Counted from the stretch's first letter, positions 33,128 to 42,708 are shown. The stretch: 64,000 nt of DNA from Allomuricauda sp. NBRC 101325 (GCF_030268205.1 NZ_BSQF01000004.1:124001-188000), one strand, 5' to 3'. Numbers and translations are program-made. The notes: a model not told the origin generated them from the sequence alone.

Positions 33128-35326
33128 ATGAAGAAATTCACCAAGAGTATATTGGCAATGTTAATTGGGATTAATGTTGTTGGTATCTATGGGCAGAATG
33201 TACCAAAAAAAATAACAGCAAAATTTATTACTGGTGAAATTAAATTGGATGGTGTTATGGATGAATCCGTTTGGGATATGGCCGAAACGGCAGCGGATTT
33301 TATGCAGTTTTTCCCCACAGACTCCAAATTAGCGGATTTTCAAACCGAAATGAAAATACTCTATTCCGAAACCGCACTTTATATTGGAATTAGAGCAGAA
33401 TCAGATAATGGAAATTATGTGGTATCATCCTTGAAAAGAGATTTTGGCGCTAGAACCAATGATAATGTAACGCTCCTTTTCGACACATTTAGTGATGGAA
33501 CCACAGCGTATTTTTTCGGTGTAACCCCTTATGGCGTACGTCGTGAGGGTTTGGTTTCAGATGGGGCAGATTTTAATAATACATGGGATGTAAAATGGAA
33601 AGCTGAAGCCAAAAATTACGATGATCATTTTGTAATCGAAATGGCCATTCCTTTCACTTCTGTAAAATTTGTGGAGGGTAGTTCTAAATGGCGCTTTAGA
33701 AGTTTTCGTTGGAACAACCAATCCAATGAGCAATCCACTTGGGTTAAAGTGCCCCAGCAACAGCGATTATCCAGTTTGGCCTATATGGGTGAATTACATT
33801 TTGAAAAACCTTTGGGGAAATCCCGTACCCCATTTACCCTCATACCTTATGTAAATGCGCTCACGGACCATGATTTTGAGGTGGATGAATCCACTACCGA
33901 ATTTAAGGTTGGGGGAGATGCAAAAGTGGCAATAGGAAATGGAATGAACTTGGATATTACCTTAAATCCCGATTTTTCCAATGTAGAGGTGGATGATATT
34001 TTTACCAATCTTACTCGGTTTGAGCTTCGCTTACCAGAAAAACGCCAGTTTTTTATAGACAATAGCGACCTTTTTGAAAATTTTGGAAACACTTTTAATG
34101 AAGCAAGACCTTTTTTCTCCAGAAGAATTGGATTGGCTAGGGATACCTTGGGGAATCTAATTCAAAACGATATCATCGGCGGGGTAAGATTGAGCGGAAA
34201 ATTGAACAAGGATTGGCGGCTTGGGGTGTTGAATATTCAAACAGCGAAGGACGAAGACAATAGGATTGCCTCCAACAATAATATGATGTTGGCCTTACAG
34301 CGAAAAATCGGCAGTCGTTCCAATATTGGTATATTTTGGGTAAATCGTCAAGCTATGGGCGAAAAGGATTTTATTGATCCCTCGGATGAATACAATCGTG
34401 TGATTGGAGCAGATTATAATTTGGCATCGTCCGATAATATTTGGAGAGGACGGTTTTATTTGCACCAATCGTTTCAACCAAACGATACAAAGGACAATTT
34501 TTCATCGCAGGCTACCATTACCTATAATCCGCGTAGGTGGGAAATTACCCAAGATTTGGTTTATGTAAATGAAGATTTTAGGGCCGACCTTGGTTTTGTG
34601 CCCCGTAGCGATATTGTTAAATGGGGAAGTGGTATTCAACATAACTTTTACCCAAATAAGGGTGTTTTTAATACTCACTCTGTACAATTGTTGACCATAA
34701 ATTATTGGCGCCCATCATTGGATTATAAAAAAACAGACCACAGGTATAACTTGTCATGGGAAACGGCATTTAAAAATCAAGCAACCGCTGAGTTGCGATT
34801 TACAAATAATTATATTTATCTCTTAGATCCTTTCGATCCTACCAGAACACAGGATGGCACCCCATTGCCTAGAGATCAGGGTTATCATTTTAATCAAGTG
34901 GAGTATTCTTATCAGTCCAATAATGCTTATTTGTTCACCTATCAAATTGAGGGAAGAATGGGGCGTTTTTTTAATGGTGACATTTTTTCAATGGGTGGAC
35001 GAGCAGCCTATCGAGTACAACCTTGGGCACAATTTACTCTTGGTGTCAATTATGATAAAATTGAACTACCTGAACCCTACGAAAGTGCCGATTTTTGGTT
35101 GGTAACACCACGAATCGATGTCACGTTCAGTAAAAAGTTGTTTTGGTCCACCTTGGTGCAATATTCCAATCAACGAGACAATTTGGGAATCAACTCTAGG
35201 TTGCAATGGCGTTTTGCACCCTTATCAGACCTGTATTTGGTATACAACGATAACTATTTCACGGAAACCTTTGCGCCACGTTTTAGGTCAATTAATCTTA
35301 AGCTGACCTATTGGTTGAATTTGTAA
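33128..35326 (+). CDS. DUF5916 / CBM9-like outer-membrane protein
   Basis: 732 aa with an SPI signal peptide (about residues 1-22, ending GIYGQ). Residues about 30-240 form a CBM9-type beta-sandwich (I-K-L-D-G-V-M-D-E-S-V-W, with EVDG-like turns and many aromatics). The rest, with N-P-D-F-S-N-V-E-V-D, L-P-E-K-R-Q-F-F and R-R-I-G-L, is the DUF5916 barrel. The protein ends in an aromatic strand, L-K-L-T-Y-W-L. The family is exported and widely found in Bacteroidota; it probably binds a polymer or glycoconjugate at the surface. A TATTTTTG (33084-33091) fits a -7 box but lacks a matching -33 element. It is monocistronic. Confidence 0.88.
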   Translation: MKKFTKSILAMLIGINVVGIYGQNVPKKITAKFITGEIKLDGVMDESVWDMAETAADFMQFFPTDSKLADFQTEMKILYSETALYIGIRAESDNGNYVVSSLKRDFGARTNDNVTLLFDTFSDGTTAYFFGVTPYGVRREGLVSDGADFNNTWDVKWKAEAKNYDDHFVIEMAIPFTSVKFVEGSSKWRFRSFRWNNQSNEQSTWVKVPQQQRLSSLAYMGELHFEKPLGKSRTPFTLIPYVNALTDHDFEVDESTTEFKVGGDAKVAIGNGMNLDITLNPDFSNVEVDDIFTNLTRFELRLPEKRQFFIDNSDLFENFGNTFNEARPFFSRRIGLARDTLGNLIQNDIIGGVRLSGKLNKDWRLGVLNIQTAKDEDNRIASNNNMMLALQRKIGSRSNIGIFWVNRQAMGEKDFIDPSDEYNRVIGADYNLASSDNIWRGRFYLHQSFQPNDTKDNFSSQATITYNPRRWEITQDLVYVNEDFRADLGFVPRSDIVKWGSGIQHNFYPNKGVFNTHSVQLLTINYWRPSLDYKKTDHRYNLSWETAFKNQATAELRFTNNYIYLLDPFDPTRTQDGTPLPRDQGYHFNQVEYSYQSNNAYLFTYQIEGRMGRFFNGDIFSMGGRAAYRVQPWAQFTLGVNYDKIELPEPYESADFWLVTPRIDVTFSKKLFWSTLVQYSNQRDNLGINSRLQWRFAPLSDLYLVYNDNYFTETFAPRFRSINLKLTYWLNL

Positions 35327-35553
35327 TAGCGAAAAATTCAATGTTTTACATATGGGTTGAACTATTGGAATAGTTGTGTTGAATTGATGGACAATCACGT
35401 TACGAATTTTAATAGTGAGATGTAACTAGACTGAGAAGGAAATTCTAAAATATATAGTTCGGCAAACAGTATTGAATACTTTACTGGTATTATAATCGTT
35501 CCTAAATAGACCAAATCTTAACCCCAGCTAAATAAACCAATCAAATAGTCATA

Positions 35554-36402
35554 ATGAAGCATCTTTCGATTACCCTTTTTCTTGTTTTAAGTTCAATTTT
35601 ACATGCACAAGAAACCAAAACCTATTACGATACTGGTGAATTGAAGGAAGTTGGAATGATAAAGAATGGCAAGCATGTAGGACTTTGGAAAGCTTATCAT
35701 AAAAATGGTCAATTGGCTGTAATGGTCAATGTTGTAGATGACAAACCAGACGGTGAAATGAAGTCATACCATGAAAACGGGCGATTGGCAGAAATAAAAG
35801 ATCACGTGCATGGGGAGCAACATGGAATTTTTGTTAGATATGATGAAACTGGTCAAATGTTGGAAGAGGGGAATTATGCAAACGGAAAAGAGCATGGCAA
35901 TTGGAAAAAATTCTACGAAACGGGACAGTTGAAAGAAGTTGGAACTTACCATAATGGAAAAAAGATAGGGGAATGGAAGACCTTTTATGAAAATGGACAG
36001 CAACATGAGTTGGAAACCTATGTTGATGATGTTAGGGAAGGTCTATACAAAGAATATAACATGAATGGAGGTTTAATTTCTACGGGGAACTTTAAAGATG
36101 CATATGAGTCGGGAGAATGGAAGTTCTTTTATGAAGACGGAAAATTACAAGCCAAGGGTAACACATTAACGGGCGGCAGGAATGGAGAATGGGAGTATTA
36201 TCATGAAAATGGTCAATTATCCATGGTCAAGTTATTTAATAGGGAAAGGCTTATGGAGGTGATTTCCTGTTTTGACGGAAAGGGGAATCCAATGAAAAAA
36301 GGAACCTTGATCAATGGAAATGGAACTGTTTATTATTATGATATTGAGGGTAATTTAACTGGTGATGAAGAATATATGGAAGGGGAATTATTAACTTTTT
36401 AA
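35554..36402 (+). CDS. MORN_2 repeat protein, YwqK-like, copy B
   Basis: 282 aa, almost identical to the protein at 8420: I count six substitutions (Gln4His, one Q-to-E, R-to-K, I-to-T, H-to-N, Y-to-N). It has the same signal peptide and repeat array. Both frames are fully open, so both copies are likely still expressed. The duplicated noncoding flanks show that the unit was copied as a cassette, not only the gene. The hairpin found after copy A is weaker here (changes in both arms). It sits between the DUF5916 gene and a minus-strand hydrolase. Confidence 0.85.
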   Translation: MKHLSITLFLVLSSILHAQETKTYYDTGELKEVGMIKNGKHVGLWKAYHKNGQLAVMVNVVDDKPDGEMKSYHENGRLAEIKDHVHGEQHGIFVRYDETGQMLEEGNYANGKEHGNWKKFYETGQLKEVGTYHNGKKIGEWKTFYENGQQHELETYVDDVREGLYKEYNMNGGLISTGNFKDAYESGEWKFFYEDGKLQAKGNTLTGGRNGEWEYYHENGQLSMVKLFNRERLMEVISCFDGKGNPMKKGTLINGNGTVYYYDIEGNLTGDEEYMEGELLTF

Positions 36403-36430
36403 TGATTTCACTTTTAATGGGATGGTCCTA

Positions 36431-36449
36431 ATCGTTTATTTTGAACTTT
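36431..36449 (+). repeat. recurring intergenic motif, copy 5
   Basis: ATCGTTTATTTTGAACTTT, consensus with one extra T, 29 bp after the stop of MORN copy B, the same distance as in copy A. Confidence 0.55.
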
Positions 36450-36582
36450 GATGACTACCCATATATAACAATTATAATATTTAATTACCAATATAGTAAA
36501 TAGATAAAATAAGGTGCTCGCTGTAATTTCCAAACGTAAACTGCAATACAGCTAACTTAATATAGTTATCGGGCTGCCAATT

Positions 36583-37524
36583 TTAGTTTCTATTCAAGAA
36601 GTCCATTACAGTCTTATCCACAGCTTCAGGTTGTTCAAAGAATAGACCATGGTTCATGTTTTCAAATCGGACAATTTCACTATTAGGCAATAGGCGATGC
36701 AATTCATTTGTTCCCTCTATAAGCAATACTGGTGAAATATCGCCCACCAACAGAAGTACAGGTACTTCCAATGTTTTTATGGCCACTTCATCCAATGTTG
36801 GAGTTAAGACCTCATTCATGGCCATCCCCCATAATTCTGGTAAATTGTCCAATCCACCTTGCTTATCTTCTTGAGGAACTTGGGACATCTGAAAGTCATC
36901 TCCCAATATCCATTGAATGAAATGTTCAAGTGCTGCTTCATTGTTACCAGCCTCGAATTCATTTTTAGCAGGTCTTAGGTGATTATCCAGTAAATCAGCA
37001 TAACCTTCCCGACCTTTTGCCGTGTTTTGAGCCAATGAGATCAAAGGGGGCTCTCCAAGCACCATTGAGTTTACTATTTCGGGATGCTCCATTGCCATCA
37101 ATAGGGCCGTAGAGGCCCCATAGGAATGTGCTACGATATTTACCTTTTTCAGATTAAGCTTTGTGATCAGTGAAAAGAGGTCATCGGCATGGATGCGAAC
37201 TGAATAATCAAGTGATTTATCAAAAACTTGTTTATTGGGAAAGGCATAACGCCGACTGTACGCGATAACGTGATAATCATTGGAATAGGTTTCCATATGT
37301 GAAATCCAAGCCCTATAATCTCCAGTGGTCCCATGAATGAAAATTAGAGGAGCACCCTTACCGTTTTCAATATAATGAAATTCCTCACCACGGATTTGGA
37401 GTGATTTGACCTGATCCACCCCTAAACTTTCATTTTGGCCCAGCGAAGTGTTTTTTGGAGCTTTACATGAAAAGATTCCTATGACCAAGACTAAGTTAAA
37501 AAGTATCTTTTTCAATTGTTTCAT
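36583..37524 (-). CDS. alpha/beta-hydrolase lipoprotein
   Basis: 313 aa with an SPII signal (V-I-G-I-F-S-C, Cys 20). The fold is shown by PLIFIHGTTGDYRAW (oxyanion loop), the nucleophile in V-N-I-V-A-H-S-Y-G-A-S-T (the S of A-H-S-Y-G), V-L-L-L-V-G-D-I-S-P-V and the catalytic His in N-M-N-H-G-L-F-F. It resembles haloperoxidase/bromoperoxidase- and esterase-like hydrolases; the substrate is unknown. It is anchored to the envelope and is a single gene on the minus strand. Confidence 0.88.
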   Translation of the reverse strand: MKQLKKILFNLVLVIGIFSCKAPKNTSLGQNESLGVDQVKSLQIRGEEFHYIENGKGAPLIFIHGTTGDYRAWISHMETYSNDYHVIAYSRRYAFPNKQVFDKSLDYSVRIHADDLFSLITKLNLKKVNIVAHSYGASTALLMAMEHPEIVNSMVLGEPPLISLAQNTAKGREGYADLLDNHLRPAKNEFEAGNNEAALEHFIQWILGDDFQMSQVPQEDKQGGLDNLPELWGMAMNEVLTPTLDEVAIKTLEVPVLLLVGDISPVLLIEGTNELHRLLPNSEIVRFENMNHGLFFEQPEAVDKTVMDFLNRN

Positions 37525-37654
37525 AATCTGTCTTTTGAAATCTATCCACTTGTGCTAAGTTAAGAAAAGTTCAAACTAACTTGATGCTAACTTGTTTAAA
37601 AATAGTGTGTTAAACAACTTTGTAATCTAATATAAGATAAATCGAATTTTAAAA

Positions 37655-37672
37655 ATCGTTTATTTAAACTTT
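37655..37672 (+). repeat. recurring intergenic motif, copy 6
   Basis: ATCGTTTATTTAAACTTT, one mismatch (G to A). Here it lies upstream of a gene (Crp-like, 76 bp) with no plus-strand gene before it, so it is not strictly a 3' element. Confidence 0.5.
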
Positions 37673-37747
37673 GTTTTTTGTCTCTTTTTGTCTCTTAATA
37701 AATGGATATTTTATTCATTGTATTTTTATTTTCAAGTATCTTAATTT

Positions 37748-38311
37748 ATGGAAAAATTTCTAGAACTTTTAAATGAACAGTATCAGCTTAAGGATGAGCA
37801 AATCAGAGTTTTGTTGAATGCATTTGAAAAAGTGGAGATTCAAAAAAATGAATTTTTGTTACTAGCTGGCAATGTGGCCAGAAAAGTGTATTTGGTAGAT
37901 AAGGGCGTAATTCGGGTTTTTTCGGATGATGGGAATCAGGAATCCACAAGACGAATTGCATTTGAAAATGAGTTCGCAACCAGTTTTGATAGTTTTATAA
38001 ATCAGACGCCTTCTTCAGAGAGCATTCAGGCATTGGAAGATGGTATTTTATACGCACTGTCCTATATCAATTTTAGAAAGTTAAATGAAACTGTACCTGC
38101 TTGGCGTGCATTTTACATAAATCGCATTGAGCAGGCATTTACCTTACATTATGGTCGTATTGAAGCTTTTCAAAGTATGACGGCCAAAGAACGATATGAT
38201 GCATTAATTAGTCAAAGGCCTCAAATGATTGCGAGATTGTCCAATAAAGTGTTGGCCAGTTATTTAGGGATTACCCAAGAGAGTTTAAGTCGCATTAAAA
38301 GCAAAGTATAA
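37748..38311 (+). CDS. Crp/Fnr-family regulator
   Basis: 187 aa. The N-terminal 110 residues form a cyclic-nucleotide-type barrel (KNEFLLLAGNVARKVYLVDKGVIRVF), without the arginine-rich cAMP loop or the four cysteines of FNR, so another signal is sensed. The C-terminal winged helix ends in L-S-N-K-V-L-A-S-Y-L-G-I-T-Q-E-S-L-S-R-I, the usual recognition helix. The next gene, an amidohydrolase, follows 71 bp downstream on the same strand and may be a target. Confidence 0.88.
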   Translation: MEKFLELLNEQYQLKDEQIRVLLNAFEKVEIQKNEFLLLAGNVARKVYLVDKGVIRVFSDDGNQESTRRIAFENEFATSFDSFINQTPSSESIQALEDGILYALSYINFRKLNETVPAWRAFYINRIEQAFTLHYGRIEAFQSMTAKERYDALISQRPQMIARLSNKVLASYLGITQESLSRIKSKV

Positions 38312-38382
38312 TGCTTTTTTATCATTTGTCAATTTTTAAAACAAGACCACCTTATACTTTTGACATGCATTAAATCTTAGAT

Positions 38383-39396
38383 ATGTCAAAAACAAATTAT
38401 ACCCCCTTGATAGATATCCACCATCATATCATACCAGATGTATACAGGGAAGGATTGGCCGAAATTGGAATCACACATTCTGGCGGAAAATCCATCGACC
38501 CATGGAACGTTGGAATGAGTCTTGATTTTATGGATTCACTGCACATTGAAACAGCTTTCATGTCAATTTCAGAGCCTGCTCTTCGAGAAGTATATGTTCA
38601 ATCGCCAGAAAAGGCAAAAACATTGGCCAAAAAAACCAATGAGTTCATGGCCGGTGCCAAACAACAATACCCTGATCGTATCGGTGCATTTGCCGTCTTG
38701 CCCATGCCAGATGTAGCAGCAAGTATCGAAGAAGTAAAATATGCTTTGGATGTTCTAAAATTGGACGGTATTGGCCTACTTTCCAACTACGAAGAATCAT
38801 TTTTAGGGGATTCTTGTTTTGACGAACTTATGGATGTTCTGCAGCAATATAAGGCCGTGGTTTATGTTCACCCCAGTTCACCTGCAAGCTCAATTAAACG
38901 ACCTGAGTTTGTCCCCATTGATTTCATTACAGAATTTACTTTTAATACCACAAGAGCAGCTACAAACCTAATATATAGTGCTACCATGGAACGCTGCCCC
39001 AATGTGCAGTTCATCTTTTCACACATGGGGGGGACTTTGCCCTATTTACATTCGAGGGTTGAGTTTACTTTTCCAAGAATAGAACATGTACGTGAAGCCA
39101 TGCTTGTATCCAATAAAGTTAAAGATCGCTGGACCAAGGTTGAAAAAAGCATTTCATCCTATATAAAGCAGATGTGGTTTGATACCGCATTAAATGTAGA
39201 TTCCGATGTTCTAAGGCTAACGGATAAAATAGCAAAAGATCATATATTGTTTGGGTCGGATGCATTTTTCGCCCCAAGACCAGTTGTGGACAAATTACTA
39301 TTGGGGCTTACAACTAATCTTAGTTCTGAGGAATTTAATAAAATGGCCAATCAAAATATTAAAGCGCTTTTTCCAGATCGCAGGTTTACAGTTTAA
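38383..39396 (+). CDS. amidohydrolase-2 family protein (ACMSD-like)
   Basis: 337 aa, cytoplasmic. The metal site begins with H13-H14-H15 in D-I-H-H-H-I-I-P. Further ligands are probably the His in V-Y-V-H-P-S-S-P, the His in F-I-F-S-H-M-G-G-T-L-P and the Asp in I-L-F-G-S-D-A-F-F. This set is that of the ACMSD-type decarboxylase/hydrolase group, which acts on aromatic acids or lactones. The substrate cannot be named. The gene follows a Crp-like regulator. Confidence 0.88.
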   Translation: MSKTNYTPLIDIHHHIIPDVYREGLAEIGITHSGGKSIDPWNVGMSLDFMDSLHIETAFMSISEPALREVYVQSPEKAKTLAKKTNEFMAGAKQQYPDRIGAFAVLPMPDVAASIEEVKYALDVLKLDGIGLLSNYEESFLGDSCFDELMDVLQQYKAVVYVHPSSPASSIKRPEFVPIDFITEFTFNTTRAATNLIYSATMERCPNVQFIFSHMGGTLPYLHSRVEFTFPRIEHVREAMLVSNKVKDRWTKVEKSISSYIKQMWFDTALNVDSDVLRLTDKIAKDHILFGSDAFFAPRPVVDKLLLGLTTNLSSEEFNKMANQNIKALFPDRRFTV

Positions 39397-39771
39397 TAGA
39401 TTAAAATTTGATATTCAGTGAATTGGTCAGAACATTATATGAATTCAGATAACTACGGGAAGGAATTCATTTGTAGGTCCAAACTTTGTTCCATGGTACT
39501 TACCTGTGCATATCCATAAACCATAACCTGAAAGTTCAATAAAACGGTCCGAAAAAGAGAATATAATTTAACTGCTACTAATATGTTCTTTGAATGTGTA
39601 CATCGTAAAAATTATAATATGAATTCAATTGAAAAATAATGGTGTAGAAGTGGGAAGCTGAAAAGGCCAAGAAAACAAAAAGCAAGCAAGAGATCATCAA
39701 TGACCAGATCAAAAAAAGGCCAGTGCGCTGATTTTGGTTTCTCCACCAATGTCCAAAATGGGACAAACAAA
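39397..39771. other. intergenic region with possible gene remnant
   Basis: About 375 bp between two convergent genes. A short plus-strand frame (39654-39740), E-A-E-K-A-K-K-T-K-S-K-Q-E-I-I-N-D-Q-I-K-K-R-P-V-R then stop, looks coding-like but has no start. It could be the tail of a lost gene. No other feature is seen. Confidence 0.35.
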
Positions 39772-41262
39772 TCATCTGACGGTCAAAATGACCCTTTGAT
39801 AACGGGTCAAAGCGGGAAACCCAGCATCAGTACCTTCCACGATAATATGGTATTCCTCTCCTGATTTAGCTGATTCTGGAATATTTATGATAGCATTATT
39901 TGCTTTTAATTCAATTGCAGTAGCACCGTCCCCAGCCTCAACATAGGACCAAACCTTAAAATGAACAGGGTCTCCATCCACATCTTCACTGGATAGATTT
40001 AGGGTTATGCTTTGTCCAGCACTTGCATTGATGTAATTACCTTGAATTACGTTGATTTTTGGTGGATGGTTGGCATCTTCAAAGGATTTTACACACCAAT
40101 CCGCTCGTGCGGCAAAATCGAGTTGCATCGGTTTTATCCAACGGGTCTGTGGATAACTGGTATCCATTTCGCCAGTTTCTGGATTTATATCTGCCGCCAA
40201 TTCTCCATCCTCAAATCGAAAAGGATTTTCTTTGGATTGTTCGAACCTGCCGCTCCAACCACCTCGGGATGGGTCCTCATAATTGGCCAACCCTACATCC
40301 ACCAAATGTAAGAATGCAGGTGAATCCCCTTCGGAAATAAAATCATATTTGGAAAAACTACCGCGTTCCGTGTTTACAATTTTAGAAATATCCCCTTCAA
40401 AATGGTTGGGGTCACCATCCTGTTTTTGTCCATCACCGTAGGAGTAGTATTTTTCGAATAAGGGTCCATGGTTATTAATAATGTTGGCACCCATAAAACT
40501 TCCTTCCAAATAAGGTTGCTGACTTTTTGGAACAAACTGTTTCCAAGGATAGGCAAAGCACCAAAACTGGTTCGCATTATAAAAAACTCGAATCTCAGGC
40601 CAATTGGGGCCAATATATTTTTTGTAAGTGGCATCTTGGTCCATAATGGTATAGATTATGGCCTTTTTCGAAACCTTGGCCTTGATCTCCTTCCAATTCC
40701 GTTTTTTGGAATAATCCTCCTCAATGGATTTTAAGGCTCGTGCAATGGTATTTGTCCCACCCCAAGCTTGTAAAAAAATCTCCCTCGGATCATCATCCAA
40801 TAATTTTTCGGCAATCCATTTGGAACCCTCTGTGCGTTGGTCCATTTCACCTTCAAAATCGATGTTGCCCACTTTAACCAATTCCAGTAGAGCTTCGGCA
40901 GAGGGGTAGTTTTTGTCGTGCAGCAACAAATTGGGATGTACTTTTTTGTATTCAGCCAATAATTCCTGAATCCAGTTGGTTCCCGGCCATCGCAATTCGC
41001 TCCGTTCCCCATAAATGTTTCGCGTCATCTCCATCTCAGAGGTGAACTTGGTACCCTTGTCGTCTCCTTTCCAATGCCACATGGAGCTGGAATATACCAA
41101 ACCTTCCGTGTCGAATTCATTGGTGTACATTAGAAATCTTATAAAAGTGTCCACATCATCAATCTCGCCATCAGTAGTGACAATGGTTCGCTTGGCTTGG
41201 TTTTGTCCCATTAGATGGGTTAAACCAAAGATCAGGCAGAGTAATGTGATACAGTTTTTCAT
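39772..41262 (-). CDS. DUF1593 nucleoside-hydrolase-like exported protein
   Basis: 496 aa with an SPI signal peptide (1-19, ending LMGQ). Residues about 25-290 match DUF1593, whose fold is that of inosine-uridine nucleoside hydrolases: R-T-I-V-T-T-D-G-E-I-D-D-V-D-T-F near the start holds the metal-binding aspartates. W-A-E-L-type helices and L-Q-A-W-G-G-T-N-T-I-A follow. The C-terminal domain (about 405-496) is a beta-sandwich ending in Y-Q-R-V-I-L-T-V-R. It may act on sugar or ribosyl compounds outside the inner membrane. It is a single gene. Confidence 0.88.
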   Translation of the reverse strand: MKNCITLLCLIFGLTHLMGQNQAKRTIVTTDGEIDDVDTFIRFLMYTNEFDTEGLVYSSSMWHWKGDDKGTKFTSEMEMTRNIYGERSELRWPGTNWIQELLAEYKKVHPNLLLHDKNYPSAEALLELVKVGNIDFEGEMDQRTEGSKWIAEKLLDDDPREIFLQAWGGTNTIARALKSIEEDYSKKRNWKEIKAKVSKKAIIYTIMDQDATYKKYIGPNWPEIRVFYNANQFWCFAYPWKQFVPKSQQPYLEGSFMGANIINNHGPLFEKYYSYGDGQKQDGDPNHFEGDISKIVNTERGSFSKYDFISEGDSPAFLHLVDVGLANYEDPSRGGWSGRFEQSKENPFRFEDGELAADINPETGEMDTSYPQTRWIKPMQLDFAARADWCVKSFEDANHPPKINVIQGNYINASAGQSITLNLSSEDVDGDPVHFKVWSYVEAGDGATAIELKANNAIINIPESAKSGEEYHIIVEGTDAGFPALTRYQRVILTVR

Positions 41263-41674
41263 TTTACTATTTTATTTAAATAATTGAGAATGGATTACCC
41301 ATTTGGATACTGTTAATACAAGGTATGATTTTTGAATGGAATAACCTGTTAGAGTTTTTGACGGTTTTGGTGAAAATTGTGCTGGTAAACATCCCTAAAT
41401 ATTTCTGGACCATATCACGCTTTGAACATTGATAGGGACCTCGCTTATGGCTGTCTTGATTTTTATTTTTTAACGATGACATTATGTGCTTGTTTTTAAG
41501 TTGTATTGTTTTCATTGTAAAACTTTTCATTAAAGGAATATCATTTAATGCTCTACAATGTCATCAAGATGGTTTGGAATTTAGTGATCCTCATTTTAAA
41601 GTTGATGAATGGCAAGTTCGCAACCGTACCAAATTTGTTCTATTTCCGGGAATAGATCAATACTATTTGTTCGA
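41263..41674. other. intergenic region between DUF1593 and Kir genes
   Basis: About 410 bp, AT-rich. A 64-codon plus-strand frame (41484-41678) lacks a recognisable fold. It includes the promoter of the DUF1593 gene. Confidence 0.4.
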
Positions 41675-42610
41675 CTAATTCAAATCAGCTTTATAGGTTT
41701 CGTCTATGCCCCCAACATCAATGGAAACACCGGTACCGTGTCTTTTGGTCAAGTAGGTGAATTTTTCTCCCCATTTGATCTCATTGGCTTTGTAGGATGA
41801 TTTTGAATACACAGTTTGAGAAAAGGACTCATCAAATGCCTTTATGAAAACAAGAAATTCGGCATCCCTTTCCAACATTTCATCAGCTGATATTCCTTGC
41901 AGAGGACTATTTTCCCCTATGGGATGCACTATGGTCCACATGGTAGGAAAAAGGATCACTTTAGATCTTTCCAATTCCAAAAGATGAAATTCTCGTTGAT
42001 CGGATTTATCCTTTCGTTGCATGGAAAGGGTAACGGAAGCCTCTACTTCAATAAGTTGGTTGTATTTTGGGTTTACGACCCTGAACATAAAGCCGTTTAT
42101 ATCCAAATAAGGTGCAATAAGTCCAAAAGTGCTGTATTTGATGGAAGCATAGGGTTTGGAGAACCGACCGTACATTAATCCCGTGGCAAGGGCAAAGAGT
42201 AAAAGTCCCAATAAGGATTCGGTTGCTGCCACAATATTTGCGGGTAGGTTTAATGGAGCTACCTGGCCATATCCCAAAGTTGTAATGGTTTGGGCACTAA
42301 AGAAAAAGGAGTCCATAAATTTTTCCAGAGTCGTTGTCCCTCGAATTCCCGTTAAATGCTCAGTTCCAATGATCACATAAAGACTTGCAAAAAACAGGTT
42401 TATTCCAAAATAGACGGTAACCAAAATAGTAAAAAAGGAAGTCCAAGACATTGTCACCAATGAATGGAACATGTTGATGCGCTCAAAAAAAGGAACATTT
42501 TGTTTTCTTACATTGAAGGTGCCGTCTTTGTTTAATGCCCTATACCCACCATTTCCGGTTTTGGTATCCAAACCCAAGTCTTCAAACCTTGTCTTAAATC
42601 TTGACCTCAA
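41675..42610 (-). CDS. Kir-type inward-rectifier potassium channel
   Basis: 311 aa. There are two membrane helices (about 58-80 and 135-158) around the pore loop T-I-T-T-L-G-Y-G, the potassium selectivity filter. The soluble C-terminal domain (about 165-305) has the IRK cytoplasmic beta-sandwich, including F-M-F-R-V-V-N-P-K-Y-N-Q-L-I-E. The architecture is that of prokaryotic KirBac channels; it should pass K+ across the inner membrane as a tetramer. It is divergent from the DinB gene, with a symmetrical site between them. Confidence 0.93.
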   Translation of the reverse strand: MRSRFKTRFEDLGLDTKTGNGGYRALNKDGTFNVRKQNVPFFERINMFHSLVTMSWTSFFTILVTVYFGINLFFASLYVIIGTEHLTGIRGTTTLEKFMDSFFFSAQTITTLGYGQVAPLNLPANIVAATESLLGLLLFALATGLMYGRFSKPYASIKYSTFGLIAPYLDINGFMFRVVNPKYNQLIEVEASVTLSMQRKDKSDQREFHLLELERSKVILFPTMWTIVHPIGENSPLQGISADEMLERDAEFLVFIKAFDESFSQTVYSKSSYKANEIKWGEKFTYLTKRHGTGVSIDVGGIDETYKADLN

Positions 42611-42689
42611 TTTTTTCTGATGTTAAATTATATGGGACACTCTCAAAATTAGGATATTTTATAAGAATTGTGCTGCTTTGATTACCAAC

Positions 42690-42708
42690 CTTCTTCAATT
42701 TGAAGAAG
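42690..42708. promoter_or_regulatory. perfect 9+1+9 palindrome between divergent genes
   Basis: CTTCTTCAA-T-TTGAAGAAG lies 80 bp upstream of the Kir start and 170 bp upstream of the DinB start. Symmetry and position suggest a regulator binding site for either or both. Confidence 0.45.

Larger units (their letters stand above)
35433..36449 (+). repeat. duplicated MORN cassette, copy B
   Basis: Second copy of the unit at 8298-9314, about 27.1 kb away in the same orientation. The same boundaries are seen: GAGAAGGAAATTCT at the left and the ATCGTTTATTT(T)GAACTTT motif at the right. The sequence after the stop is less conserved than the coding part. Confidence 0.85.

Noticed and set aside
8420-36402. 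Segmental duplication of the whole MORN-to-carbonic-anhydrase block
   Set aside because: Both gene pairs are in the same order, but the MORN copies are nearly identical while the carbonic anhydrases are clearly older, and the genes between are unrelated.
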